A stretch of 64,000 nt of DNA from Streptomyces ortus (GTDB lineage: Bacteria; Actinomycetota; Actinomycetes; Streptomycetales; Streptomycetaceae), in assembly GCF_026341275.1 (NCBI RefSeq), contig NZ_JAIFZO010000002.1, positions 6,540,118 through 6,604,117 on the forward strand, given 5' to 3'. Under the pieces are notes generated by a model. That model ran no database searches. It worked only from the letters and a program-made list of their open reading frames with translations, and was not told the origin of the DNA. Both the position numbers and the translations under genes were made by a program. Each line of letters starts with the position of its first letter. The first letter of the stretch is position 1. This document shows positions 8,022 to 16,909 of this stretch, one piece after another.

Positions 8022-9539
8022 TCAGACATCCAGCAGATCCCGCGCCCGCACCGGCGCCCCCGTCACGAACGACTCGTTCGCCGCGAGCCCCGTCACCAGT
8101 GACTTCGCGCCGTCGAGTGCGTCCGCCGCCCGGCCCAGCGGGTCCGGGGCGGAGCGGCGGGGGCCGAAGAGGTCCTGGAGCATCCGTACGTCCCCGCCGC
8201 CGTGGCCGCCCTCGCCGGTGGGCACCTTCACCTCGCGCGGCCGTTCCCAGTGCCGGCGCAGCAGGAGTTCGGTGCGGCCGGCCTCGTCGCCCACGACAGT
8301 GCCGTGCAGGACCGCACTCCCACCGCCGGTCCGTCCGCCGGAGCGCGCTTCGGTTCGTACGCCGGGGTGCGCCCCGGCACCCGCTTCCGTACGTGCTTCG
8401 GGGCTTGCTTCGGGGCGCGACCACGTCGACTCCTCCACCAGAAGCTCAAGCCGTCCCTCGCTGCCGTTGAAGGCGACGCGGTAGCCCTCCCAGGGGGCGT
8501 ACGCGGTGAGGTGGTAGGTCAGGGACGCGCCGGACGCGTACCGCACGAGGACCGCCATGTCGTCCTCGATGCTCACACCGGGGCCGAACACGTTCTGGTC
8601 GCGGTGGTAGCCGTCCTCAGCCTCGGCGTCCAGGTACAGCGCGCTGAGCACGGGCGAGTCCGCGAGGTGTACGGCGAAGGGGTCGTCCCCGGCGGACGGG
8701 GAGCCGTGGGCGCGGGTGTAGGGCCGGGCCAGACCGCGCCGTCCGCCCGCCTCGTCGCCGTAGAAGAAGAGGCCGCCCTGGGCGAAGACGGTCTCCGGTT
8801 CGGTTCCCAGCCACCAGTTCACCAGGTCGAAGTGGTGCGTGGCCTTGTGCACCATCAGGCCGCCCGAGTCGGCCTTGTCGCGGTGCCAGCGCCGGAAGTA
8901 GTCCGCGCCGTGCCGCAGATCGAGCAGCCACTCGAAGTGCACCGAGCCGACCTCGCCGATCTCCCCGGCCGCGATGAGTTCCCGTACGGCCGAATGCACC
9001 GGGTTGTAGCGGTAGTTGAACGCCACCCGCACCTCGCGGCCGGAGCGCTGCCGGGCCGCCAGGATGCGGCGCGCGCGGTCGGCGTCGGTCGTCATCGGCT
9101 TCTCGGTGACCACGTCGCAGCCCGCGTCCAGCGCGCGCACGATGTAGTCGTCGTGGGTCCGGTCCACGCTGCACACCACCACGAGATCCACTCGCTCGCG
9201 GCGCAGCATCAGGTCGAAGTCCTCGGCGGCGTACGCCGGTACGGGTGCGCGGCCGGGGTGGTCGGCCGTGAGCCAGTCGTTGTGGACCGCCATCCGGTGC
9301 GCGTTGACGTCGCAGAATCCGACGAGGTCGACACCGTCCGCGTACGGTCCGGCCAGCGCCTGGGTGAACAGCCGGGCGCGGGCGCCCAGCCCCACCACGG
9401 CACAGCGGCGGCTCGAAGCGGAACCGGAAGGGGACTCCACGTGAGGAGCCGTACGCGGGTCCCCTTTCGGGTCACTCGGGTCCGTACCAGCGTCCGTACA
9501 AGGTTCCGTGCAGGGGGCTTGTTCTGACATCAGGACCAT
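8022..9539 (-). CDS. Gfo/Idh/MocA-family sugar oxidoreductase
   Basis: About 505 residues. After a 45-residue poorly conserved leader, CAVVGLGARARLFTQAL gives a Rossmann dinucleotide-binding start. EKPMTTDADRARRIL holds the EKP signature of the family and HKATHHFDLVNWWLG is the C-terminal-domain motif with catalytic-type histidines. The length exceeds the usual 350-400 because of the leader and a repetitive Pro/Glu/Ala/Gly-rich insert near residues 385-425. It is divergent from a carbohydrate importer operon and shares its promoter gap, so it probably oxidises the imported sugar or a derivative. An alternative start lies at 9530; neither has a strong ribosome binding site. Confidence 0.8.
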   Translation of the reverse strand: MVLMSEQAPCTEPCTDAGTDPSDPKGDPRTAPHVESPSGSASSRRCAVVGLGARARLFTQALAGPYADGVDLVGFCDVNAHRMAVHNDWLTADHPGRAPVPAYAAEDFDLMLRRERVDLVVVCSVDRTHDDYIVRALDAGCDVVTEKPMTTDADRARRILAARQRSGREVRVAFNYRYNPVHSAVRELIAAGEIGEVGSVHFEWLLDLRHGADYFRRWHRDKADSGGLMVHKATHHFDLVNWWLGTEPETVFAQGGLFFYGDEAGGRRGLARPYTRAHGSPSAGDDPFAVHLADSPVLSALYLDAEAEDGYHRDQNVFGPGVSIEDDMAVLVRYASGASLTYHLTAYAPWEGYRVAFNGSEGRLELLVEESTWSRPEASPEARTEAGAGAHPGVRTEARSGGRTGGGSAVLHGTVVGDEAGRTELLLRRHWERPREVKVPTGEGGHGGGDVRMLQDLFGPRRSAPDPLGRAADALDGAKSLVTGLAANESFVTGAPVRARDLLDV

Positions 9540-9562
9540 CCCTAGGGTCTTCGAGCAGGGGG

Positions 9563-9577
9563 TGGAAGCGCTTTCTA
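9563..9577. promoter_or_regulatory. LacI-type operator upstream of the sugar importer operon
   Basis: TGGAAGCGCTTTCTA is centred on the palindrome AAGCGCTT, the shape bound by LacI/CcpA-class regulators. It lies 20 bases before the solute-binding protein start and inside the gap shared with the divergent oxidoreductase gene. No regulator gene of this class is adjacent, so the factor acting here must be encoded elsewhere. Confidence 0.55.
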
Positions 9578-9597
9578 ACGAATGAGGTGACCCACTC

Positions 9598-10914
9598 ATG
9601 CCCGGAAACAGGACAAGGAAGTCCTGGCAGCCGCGCATCACGGCGGCCACCGCGGCCACGGCGGCCACGGCGATGCTGGTGTCCTGCTCGCTCCTCGCCG
9701 GCTGCTCGGGCTCGGACGGGGCGAGCGGCGCGGGCGGCAAGGTGGTCCTGCGCTACACCTGGTGGGGCAACCCGGACAGAGCGGCCAGAACCCAGGAAGC
9801 CGTCGACCTCTTCGAGAAGAAGCACCCGGAGATCGAGGTGCAGACGTCGTTCTCCGGCTACGACGCCTACAAGCAGAAGCTGGCCACCCAGGCAGCGGGC
9901 GGCGACGCCCCCGACGCCATGCAACTCGACTACCGCATGATCGACCAGTACGCCTCCGGAGGCGTACTGCTGGACTTCGCCGAGCAGCCCTCCGCCCTGG
10001 ACACCGGTGAGTTCGACGCGGGACTCCTCGCCACCGGGAAGGTGGACGGCAAGCAGTACGCGATCCCGCAGGCCCGCGGTACGGAGACCGTGGTGTACGA
10101 CACCGCACAGTGGAAGAAGTCCGGGGTCGCCCTGCCACGCGAGGGCTGGACCTGGAGCGAATGGGCCGACGCCGTGCGGGAGCTGGCGAAACGGACCGGC
10201 AGGCCCGGCGCCACCGACCCCGGCCAGAGCGAGGACGCCTTCGAGGTCTGGCTGCGCGGCCGGGGCAAGAGCCTCTACACCGAGGACCGCCGGCTCGGCT
10301 TCACCGTCGACGACCTGACCCGCTGGTGGACCTTCGCCGACAAGCTGCGCAGGGAGGGCGCCGTCTCGCCCGCCGAGCAGACCACCCAGCTCGACGGCAC
10401 GGTCGAGAACACCCCGCTCGGGCGCGGCAAGGCGATCTCCGACAGCAACTGGGACGCGCCCTCCAGCGGGTTCGTCGCGCTCGTACCGGGCGGGGTCACC
10501 CTCGCGCCGATGCCGTCCGGCGAGGACACACCGGGCCAGTACTTCAAGCCCTCGATGTTCATGGGCGTCGCCGCCGACACGGGCCACCCGAAGGAGTCCG
10601 TGCGGCTCGTCGACTTCATGCTGAACGATCCGGACGCCGCGAGGATCCTCGGAGCCACCCGCGGTATCCCGGTCAACGAGTCGCTCCGCGCGGCGATCGC
10701 CCCCGGACTCAAGGACTTCGACAAGACGGTCTTCGACTACCAGGCGTCCCTGGAAGGGGACCTCGACGCCCCTCCCCAGGCCCCGCCTTCGGGGGACAGC
10801 GCACTGCAAACCACCTTCGCGCGCGACTACGACCAGGTGTCGTACGAGCGGATGTCGCCCCGCGAGGCGGCCGAGGACTACGTCACCGAGGCGAAGGCGG
10901 AGCTGAGGTCATGA
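9598..10914 (+). CDS. Sugar ABC importer, lipoprotein solute-binding protein
   Basis: A 438-residue extracellular solute-binding protein of family 1 (CUT1). The N-terminus has basic residues, an Ala/Thr-rich hydrophobic stretch and the lipobox LLAGC near residue 40, so it should be lipid-anchored outside the membrane. Typical motifs follow: LRYTWWGNPDRAART, FEKKHPEIEVQT, and KPSMFMGVAADTGHPKES towards the end. GAGGTG lies about 8 bases before the ATG. It is the first gene of an operon joined to the next by an ATGA overlap. The sugar cannot be read from the sequence. Confidence 0.9.
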   Translation: MPGNRTRKSWQPRITAATAATAATAMLVSCSLLAGCSGSDGASGAGGKVVLRYTWWGNPDRAARTQEAVDLFEKKHPEIEVQTSFSGYDAYKQKLATQAAGGDAPDAMQLDYRMIDQYASGGVLLDFAEQPSALDTGEFDAGLLATGKVDGKQYAIPQARGTETVVYDTAQWKKSGVALPREGWTWSEWADAVRELAKRTGRPGATDPGQSEDAFEVWLRGRGKSLYTEDRRLGFTVDDLTRWWTFADKLRREGAVSPAEQTTQLDGTVENTPLGRGKAISDSNWDAPSSGFVALVPGGVTLAPMPSGEDTPGQYFKPSMFMGVAADTGHPKESVRLVDFMLNDPDAARILGATRGIPVNESLRAAIAPGLKDFDKTVFDYQASLEGDLDAPPQAPPSGDSALQTTFARDYDQVSYERMSPREAAEDYVTEAKAELRS

Positions 10915-11855
10915 CCACCACTACCACCGAGCAGACCGCGACCGCCTCCGCCGCGCGGACCGCTCCCGCGAAACGGCCGGGCGGGCGCCGACGCGAGGGC
11001 GCCGCCTGGGTGTTCCTCTCCCCATGGGTGCTCGGCGCCGCCGTGCTGACCCTGCTCCCGATGGCCGTCTCGCTCTATCTGTCCTTCACCGACTACGACT
11101 TGTTCAACCCGCCGCGGTGGGTGGGCCTGCGCAACTACACGCAGATGTTCACCGAGGACCCGCGCTACTGGCGCTCGGTCGGCGCGACCCTCACCTACGT
11201 CGTCATCGCCGTGCCCCTCCAGCTCGCCCTCGCCCTCGTCGTCGCGCTCGGCCTCAAGTCCATGCGCCGCGGCCGGGGCTTCTACCGCTCGGCGTTCTAC
11301 GCGCCCTCCCTGCTCGGCGCCTCCATGTCCATCGCCCTCGTCTGGCGGGCGTTGTTCAACGACGGCGGCACGGTCGACAACCTGTTCGGCACCGGTGGCT
11401 GGGTCAACCGGCCCGGCTGGGCGCTGCTCGCCGTCGCCCTGCTGACGGTGTGGCAGTTCGGCGCCCCGATGGTCATCTTCCTCGCCGGACTCCAGCAGAT
11501 CCCCACCGAGCTGTACGAGGCGGCGTCCGTGGACGGGGCGAGCAGGTGGCGGCAGTTCCTGTCCATCACCGTGCCCATGCTCTCCCCGGTGATCTTCTTC
11601 AACCTGGTGCTCCAGACCATCCAGGCGTTCCAGGTCTTCACCCCCGCCTTCGCGGTGAGCGGCGGCAAGGGCGGCCCCGCCGACTCGACGCTCTTCTACA
11701 CCCTCTACCTCTACGACCGCGGCTTCGTCGCCTCGCACATGGGATACGCCTCCGCGATGGCCTGGGTCCTGCTCATCGTCATCGGCGCCGTCACGGCGGT
11801 GCTGTTCCGCACGTCCCGCACCTGGGTCTTCTACGCGTCCGAGGGGGACCGATGA
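10911..11855 (+). CDS. Sugar ABC importer permease, MalF/UgpA type
   Basis: A 314-residue membrane protein with about six transmembrane helices, beginning WVFLSPWVLGAAVLTLLPM after a 35-residue polar leader. The EAA loop, ELYEAASVDGASRWRQFLSI, is the docking site for the cytoplasmic ATPase. The start overlaps the stop of the binding-protein gene by ATGA, and its own stop overlaps the next start in the same way. It forms a heterodimer with the following permease. No ATPase gene is in this operon; Streptomyces CUT1 importers usually borrow the shared ATPase MsiK. Confidence 0.92.
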   Translation: MTTTTTEQTATASAARTAPAKRPGGRRREGAAWVFLSPWVLGAAVLTLLPMAVSLYLSFTDYDLFNPPRWVGLRNYTQMFTEDPRYWRSVGATLTYVVIAVPLQLALALVVALGLKSMRRGRGFYRSAFYAPSLLGASMSIALVWRALFNDGGTVDNLFGTGGWVNRPGWALLAVALLTVWQFGAPMVIFLAGLQQIPTELYEAASVDGASRWRQFLSITVPMLSPVIFFNLVLQTIQAFQVFTPAFAVSGGKGGPADSTLFYTLYLYDRGFVASHMGYASAMAWVLLIVIGAVTAVLFRTSRTWVFYASEGDR

Positions 11856-12751
11856 CCACCGCGACCGACACCGATGCCAAGGCCGACACGAGTGCCGCAA
11901 CCGCCCCCGTACGCGCGCCGCTCGCCCCGCGCCGCGTCGCCCTGCACCTCGGCGCCCTCGCCGCGCTCCTCGTCATGCTGTACCCGCTGGCCTGGCTGCT
12001 CGCGACCTCGCTCAAGCCCGCCGACGAGGTGATCGCCAGCCTCGACCTCCTCCCCGGCAGCCTGGAGTGGTCCAACTACTCGACCGCCCTCGACGGAGTG
12101 AACGACGTCTCCGTGTGGCGGCTGCTCGGCAACTCGCTGCTCATCGCGGGCGGCGCGGTCGTCGGCAACGTACTCAGCTGCTCCCTGGCCGCCTACGCCT
12201 TCGCCCGGTTGCGATTCCGTTTCCGCGGGCCGCTGTTCGCCTTCATGATCGCGACGATCATGCTGCCGCATCACGCCGTGCTGATCCCGCAGTACATCAT
12301 CTTCAACCAGCTCGGCATGGTGAACACCTACTGGCCGCTGATCCTGCCCAAGTTCCTCGCCACGGATGCGTTCTTCGTCTTCCTCATCGTGCAGTTCATG
12401 CGGGGGCTGCCGCGCGAGCTGGAGGAGGCGGCGCGGATCGACGGCTGCGGGCCGTTCCGCAGCTTCTTCCTCGTCATCCTGCCGCTGACCCGACCTGCGC
12501 TGATCACCACGGCGATCTTCACGTTCATCTGGACCTGGAACGACTTCTTCACCCAGCTGATCTACCTCTTCTCACCGGAGAAGTTCACGCTCACGCTGGC
12601 CCTGCGGTCGTTCGTGGACGCGTCGAGCACGTCAGCCTTCGGCCCGATGTTCGCGATGTCGGTGATCGCCCTGCTGCCCATCGTGCTGTTCTTCCTCGCC
12701 TTCCAGCGGTTCCTGGTCGAGGGCATGGCGAACTCCGGGATCAAGGGATGA
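11852..12751 (+). CDS. Sugar ABC importer permease, MalG/UgpE type
   Basis: A 299-residue membrane protein, the second permease of the CUT1 importer. Six helices begin at VALHLGALAALLVMLYPLAW. The periplasmic loop includes TSLKPADEVIASLDLLPGSL, and the EAA loop is ELEEAARIDGCGPFRSFFLV. The C-terminus ends in QRFLVEGMANSGIKG, a near-invariant tail of this family. Both junctions are ATGA overlaps, so the four genes 9598-13431 are one transcription and translation unit. Confidence 0.92.
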   Translation: MTTATDTDAKADTSAATAPVRAPLAPRRVALHLGALAALLVMLYPLAWLLATSLKPADEVIASLDLLPGSLEWSNYSTALDGVNDVSVWRLLGNSLLIAGGAVVGNVLSCSLAAYAFARLRFRFRGPLFAFMIATIMLPHHAVLIPQYIIFNQLGMVNTYWPLILPKFLATDAFFVFLIVQFMRGLPRELEEAARIDGCGPFRSFFLVILPLTRPALITTAIFTFIWTWNDFFTQLIYLFSPEKFTLTLALRSFVDASSTSAFGPMFAMSVIALLPIVLFFLAFQRFLVEGMANSGIKG

Positions 12752-13431
12752 GCGGAGGACAGAGCGTGAGTGGTGGTCGAGGGACGGATGGCGTTCGAGG
12801 GGTGGGCGGTGGCGGGCAGGTCCGGGAGGCGGGGGAGATCTTCGGGCCGCGTATGACGTTGTTCGCGGACGTGCTGAGCGTCGGCGTGTGCACGGCACTC
12901 GCGTCGCTGCCGGTCGTCACCCTGCCCGCCGCGCTGTCCACGGCGTGCGCGGTCCTGCGGGGCACCCGCGAGGACCGTCCGGCAACGGCGGGACGGTACT
13001 GGGCGGCTCTGCGGCGGCGGCTTCGCCCCGGCGACCTCGCGGCCGGGGCGCTGACCCTGGCGGGTGTCCTGCTGTTCTGGGCAGACCTGGCCCTGGCCCG
13101 CGCCGGACTGCCCGGCGCCCCGCTGTTCGCGGTCGTCGCGGCGGCGATCGGCGGGTACGCGGCTGTCGTCGGCCTGCGTGCCTGCGGGCGCCCCGAGTCG
13201 CTCACCGACTGGCGGACGGCGATGGCCGGCGCCACCCGGGACTCGGTCAGGGACGCGGGTGGCAGCGGCCTGGTCCTGCTCGCCCTCGCGGCGGCCGTGC
13301 TGTGCGCGTGGATGCTGCTGCCGCTGGCGTTCCTGGCGCCCGGGCCCCTGGCGATGGCGCTGACGGCGGTGGACGTACGGATGCGGGCGGTGGACGCACG
13401 GACGCCGGCGCGGGAGGCGTCCGGCGCGTGA
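12748..13431 (+). CDS. YesL/DUF624-like membrane protein of the sugar importer operon
   Basis: About 227 residues. A 35-residue Gly-rich leader precedes a membrane protein with four or five hydrophobic segments. The block LFADVLSVGVCTALASLPVV followed by LPAALSTACAVLRG and RPATAGRYWAALRR resembles YesL/DUF624 proteins, which often accompany carbohydrate importers and have no defined biochemical role. The ATG overlaps the permease stop. A GTG at 12766, preceded by GGAGGA, is an equally plausible or better start and would remove only low-complexity residues. Confidence 0.6.
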   Translation: MSGGQSVSGGRGTDGVRGVGGGGQVREAGEIFGPRMTLFADVLSVGVCTALASLPVVTLPAALSTACAVLRGTREDRPATAGRYWAALRRRLRPGDLAAGALTLAGVLLFWADLALARAGLPGAPLFAVVAAAIGGYAAVVGLRACGRPESLTDWRTAMAGATRDSVRDAGGSGLVLLALAAAVLCAWMLLPLAFLAPGPLAMALTAVDVRMRAVDARTPAREASGA

Positions 13432-13433
13432 GA

Positions 13434-13449
13434 GAGCCCGCGCGGGCTC
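13434..13449. terminator. GC palindrome after the sugar importer operon
   Basis: GAGCCCGCGCGGGCTC is a 16-base perfect palindrome starting 3 bases after the stop of the last operon gene. It could end transcription, although no T-run follows, as is usual in Streptomyces. Confidence 0.45.
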
Positions 13450-13594
13450 CGGTTCGGATGTCGGTTCGCGGGCGGGTGAAGTTCCGTGCGTGCCCTGTGT
13501 TCTGGATCACGTGTCGCGTGTTGAGGGTGGGACGGGGGCAATTCCCGTACCTCACCACGACGCACGCGCGACGAATGCGAGGATGAGGCCCGTC

Positions 13595-14377
13595 ATGACT
13601 GCTGGGTGGGGTGTTCGCACGGTACGGGCCGCGGTGTTCGCGGTCGTGTGCGTGCTGCTCGCCGCCCTCGGCCACGTGCTCATGTCCGGCGCCCCGGTGG
13701 CCTGGTGGACGATGGCCGCCGGGACCGTGGCGACGGGCGGCGCGGGCTGGTGCCTGGCCCGCCGGGAGCGCGGGCTCCCCCTGATCGTGTCGGTGGTGGT
13801 CGTCACCCAGGGCCTGCTCCACTGGTCGTTCTCGCTCGCGGGGTCGATGGCGGGACCGGTGGCCTCCGGCCGGGGGACGGGTACGGCGCACATGTCCTCC
13901 ACGGACGCGATGGATGCCATGGATGCCATGGATGCCACAAACATGCCGGTCACGGACGTATCGGTCACAGACATGGGGTCCATGTCGTCGATGGGGCACA
14001 TGGGCTCCGGGCACATGGCCGCGGAACACATGGGTGCCGGGCACATGGGTGCGGGCCACCTGGGCTCGGACGCCATGAGCCAGTCGGCGCACACCATGGA
14101 CGGAACGTCCTCCCTCGGCATGCTCGCCGCCCACCTGCTCGCCGCGCTGCTGTGCGGTCTGTGGCTGGCGTACGGAGAGCGCGCCGCCTTCCGCATCCTC
14201 CGCGCGGTCGCCGGACGCCTGGCCGCCCCCCTGCGCCTGCTGCTCGCGCTGCCCACACCCCCGCACCGCCCGCGTCTTCGCGTCCGCCGCGGTTCCTCCG
14301 AGCGTTCGCCGCGACGCCTCCTTCTCGTCCACGCCGTCACTTCTCGGGGTCCGCCCGTGGGATCCGCTGCCAGTTGA
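13595..14377 (+). CDS. Met/His-rich integral membrane protein, possible copper-binding
   Basis: A 260-residue protein. Three hydrophobic segments lie in the first 90 residues, ending PLIVSVVVVTQGLLHWSFSL, and one near residue 175 (LGMLAAHLLAALLCGLWLAY). Between them, residues about 95-165 form a loop loaded with Met, His, Asp and Ser, including SMGHMGSGHMAAEHMGAGHM. Such loops commonly bind Cu(I) or related metals. The tail is short and basic. ATG at 13595 is preferred over 13583 because GATGAGG sits 6 bases before it. It is followed by an ECF sigma factor in the same direction, so the pair may sense and answer metal stress; this is inferred from composition and context. Confidence 0.65.
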   Translation: MTAGWGVRTVRAAVFAVVCVLLAALGHVLMSGAPVAWWTMAAGTVATGGAGWCLARRERGLPLIVSVVVVTQGLLHWSFSLAGSMAGPVASGRGTGTAHMSSTDAMDAMDAMDATNMPVTDVSVTDMGSMSSMGHMGSGHMAAEHMGAGHMGAGHLGSDAMSQSAHTMDGTSSLGMLAAHLLAALLCGLWLAYGERAAFRILRAVAGRLAAPLRLLLALPTPPHRPRLRVRRGSSERSPRRLLLVHAVTSRGPPVGSAAS

Positions 14378-14526
14378 GACAGCCGGATCCCCGAGGCGAC
14401 GCGACGCGTGCCTCGGGCGTCGGCCGTACCTCCGTGCGGCCGTACCCCCACGCCGGACCGACGCGCGAGCACGCCATACGGACGCGCCACCGGTCCGGAT
14501 CCCGGATGACCCGAGAAGGACACCTG

Positions 14527-15243
14527 GTGATCACTCCTGCCCTGCCCGTCCCACATGACGGAAGCAACGCAAGCAACACAAGCAACGAAAGCAACACAAG
14601 CAACGAAAGCAACGGAAGTAACGGGAGCAACAGAAGCGGCGGTGCCGGTGAGTCGGCGGCATCCGTCGACGCGTCCATAACGGCCTGGGCGCTGGCCGCC
14701 CGGGGTGGCGACCCGGACGCCGTCGAGCGTTTCGTACGGGCCCTGCACCGTGACGTCGTGCGCTACGTCGCGTACCTCTCCGCCGACCCGCAGGCCGCCG
14801 ACGACCTGGCCCAGGACACGTTCCTGCGGGCGCTCGGCAGCCTCCACCGGTTCGAGGGCCGCTGCTCGGCCCGTACCTGGCTGCTGGCCATCGCGCGCCG
14901 CGCCGTGGTCGACAGCCTGAGGTACGCCGCGGCCCGGCCGCGCCTGTCCGACGTACCGGACTGGCGGCTGGCGGTCGAACGGGCCCAGCCGCGCGACCTG
15001 CCCGGCTTCGACGACGGGGTCGTGCTCCTCGATCTGCTGGCCGCGCTGCCGGACGAACGCCGAGAGGCGTTCGTGCTCACGCAGTTGATGGGGCTGCCCT
15101 ACGCGGAGGCGGCCGTGCTCAGCGACTGCCCCGTGGGAACGGTCCGTTCCAGGGTGGCCCGCGCCCGGGCCACCCTCATGGAACTGCTCACCGAGCCCGA
15201 CCCGCTCACCACCGGACCCACACCAGCGGCCCTGGCTGCTTGA
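14527..15243 (+). CDS. ECF-family RNA polymerase sigma factor
   Basis: A 238-residue sigma factor. Region 2 spans AWALAARGGDPDAVERFVRA to DDLAQDTFLRALGSLHRFEG and ARTWLLAIARRAVVD. Region 4 spans LLAALPDERREAFVLTQLMG and SDCPVGTVRSRVARARATLM. GTG at 14527 is favoured because AGAAGGA ends 6 bases upstream; an ATG at 14506 is the alternative. Residues about 15-40 are an unusual Asn/Ser tract encoded by hexamer-like repeats. No anti-sigma gene follows; the Met/His-rich membrane protein upstream is the only candidate partner. Its target promoters cannot be read here. Confidence 0.9.
   Translation: MITPALPVPHDGSNASNTSNESNTSNESNGSNGSNRSGGAGESAASVDASITAWALAARGGDPDAVERFVRALHRDVVRYVAYLSADPQAADDLAQDTFLRALGSLHRFEGRCSARTWLLAIARRAVVDSLRYAAARPRLSDVPDWRLAVERAQPRDLPGFDDGVVLLDLLAALPDERREAFVLTQLMGLPYAEAAVLSDCPVGTVRSRVARARATLMELLTEPDPLTTGPTPAALAA
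14562..14640 (+). repeat. AGCAAC-rich repeat encoding an Asn/Ser tract in the sigma factor
   Basis: About ten imperfect units of the type AGCAACRVA (nine bases) encode SNX repeats near the N-terminus of the ECF sigma factor. The tract is much poorer in GC than its surroundings. Being in-frame by threes, it can lengthen or shorten without breaking the gene. Confidence 0.75.
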
Positions 15244-15349
15244 CGACGTCGAGTGACGTCGAGCGAAGTCGTACGAAATTGAACGAGACTGAACGAGGCT
15301 GACGGAAGGGAGCGCCGGCTACTGGTGCCGACGCCCCCTGCCGGATGGT

Positions 15350-16783
15350 TCACACCGTGAGCTTGATCGCTTCGAGCCAGAGGTCGTTGTTGTGGGTGCC
15401 GGCGTAGGTGAAGTCGAACCCGGACTTGGGGTCGTCACACTCCAGGCCGAGCCAGCCGTCGTTGTGGACGTGGGCGGTCTGGCACACGCTGCCGGCGCCG
15501 CCTCCGACGTTGACGGTCAGCCCCAGCATGTTCGGCGCGTCCTTCTTGGTGCTGCCGACGTAGTTGTCGATACCGTCGGCGGCTCCCGACCAGGGGTCGG
15601 GGAAGTGGCCCTCACCGTTGGTGGACCCGGGGTTGTGGACGAAGGCGTCACTGCTGGTGCCCTTGGTTCCGGACACGGCGATGTTGACGGCCTTGAGCGG
15701 CGTCTCCTTGCCCACGGTGCCGGCCGTCTCGCCGTCGCACACGGCCTCGGTCCAGCCCTGGCCGGACACGTAGGCCCGGTAGCAGATGTGCCGTCCGGTC
15801 GGGTCCTGCGCGGCGAGTTTCTGGACCGCGGTCGCCGCGGTCCGCTCCGGGGCCTTGGTCTCCTTGTCCCCGGAACCGCCACCGCCGGCTCCGGCCGCGC
15901 TGCCGTCCGCCTGCCGTGTCCCGGTCGCGGCCGGGGGCGGCGTGGGGACGTTCGACGGTGCCTTCGGCGCCTTGGGGCTCGCCGTGGGACTGGGCGGCAG
16001 GGTGCTGATGCCGGCTTCGTGCAGCTTCTCCGTGGCGGTGCTGCGGACGTTGGGCTTGTAGGCGATCCACAGCATGACGAAGGTGATCGCGAGTGCCATG
16101 AAGATGCCGAGGAAGGTGGCGAGCCAGCGCGGCAGGAAACTCCGCTGGACGTACGTGCCTTCGACACCGAGCGGATCCACCCCCGACCGCTGCACGGCCA
16201 ACGTATAGGGCCGGGACTCCTTCGACCCGAACCAGATGACCTGCTTGGGCTTGAGCGTCGTCTTGACGAACGCCGCCCGCCCCGGCTCGATCTGCACATT
16301 CGACGGATGGATGTCGTACGACAACTGATCACCGTTGTCGCTGCCGCTCACCGACGCCGTCAGCTTCGTATTGCCGAGATTGTCCACGGCCAGCTTCGGA
16401 CGCCCCCGAAAGCGCCCCTTCACGGTCGGCGGCACCAACTCCGCCCGCACCTCCGTGAACGGGGTGATGGCGAGATTCCCCTCCGGGACGGTGGTCGCCT
16501 CGGGGTGCTCGGTCGGCGTGATCCGCACCGCGTAGGGATTGGGACCCGCCGTCGCGTCAGGCGTACGCGGTGGCGCGAACGTCACGTCCACCGAACCCGT
16601 CGTACCCGGATACAGCCGCAGCGTCGGCGGTTCGACAACCGTCCAGGGCGCCAGGCCTCCGACTGTCTCGAAGCGGTATTCGTCGACGACGTCACCCGTG
16701 TTGCGAAGACGCAGCCGCACTGTCGTACTGCCACCCGGGTCCACGGTCGCGGAGGCGGGTTCCAGAGAAGTCCAAAGGCTCAC
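15350..16783 (-). CDS. Membrane-anchored protein with COG1470-like N-terminus and C-terminal ChW-like repeats
   Basis: A 477-residue protein. Residues 1-205 are Ig-like beta domains of the COG1470 type (VDPGGSTTVRLRLRNTGDVV, LDVTF-like strands), predicted cytoplasmic. A single transmembrane helix follows at about 220-243 (WLATFLGIFMALAITFVML). A Pro/Ala/Thr/Ser linker leads to two hydrophobic-W (ChW-like) repeats: ICYRAYVSGQGWTEAVCDG with ETPLKAVNIAV, and TAHVHNDGWLGLECDD with LWLEAIKLTV. Such repeats are thought to mediate surface binding. GTG is the start. It converges on the sigma factor gene and has no obvious operon partner. Confidence 0.7.
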   Translation of the reverse strand: MSLWTSLEPASATVDPGGSTTVRLRLRNTGDVVDEYRFETVGGLAPWTVVEPPTLRLYPGTTGSVDVTFAPPRTPDATAGPNPYAVRITPTEHPEATTVPEGNLAITPFTEVRAELVPPTVKGRFRGRPKLAVDNLGNTKLTASVSGSDNGDQLSYDIHPSNVQIEPGRAAFVKTTLKPKQVIWFGSKESRPYTLAVQRSGVDPLGVEGTYVQRSFLPRWLATFLGIFMALAITFVMLWIAYKPNVRSTATEKLHEAGISTLPPSPTASPKAPKAPSNVPTPPPAATGTRQADGSAAGAGGGGSGDKETKAPERTAATAVQKLAAQDPTGRHICYRAYVSGQGWTEAVCDGETAGTVGKETPLKAVNIAVSGTKGTSSDAFVHNPGSTNGEGHFPDPWSGAADGIDNYVGSTKKDAPNMLGLTVNVGGGAGSVCQTAHVHNDGWLGLECDDPKSGFDFTYAGTHNNDLWLEAIKLTV

Positions 16784-16909
16784 TCCCGGACGCTAAACGC
16801 AACACGGGTACCAAGTCAGGAAGCGGCGGGGCACGTCAAGTGCCCCCACAGGCACACCCGCCTGCCCCCGCACCGGTGCCGGTCGCCTGGGCACGGACGA
16901 GGGCGAGGC

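Noticed and set aside
8202..9527. 441-codon plus-strand frame opposite the oxidoreductase gene
   Set aside because: No recognisable domain, Arg/Val-rich, and fully antisense to a well supported Gfo/Idh/MocA gene.
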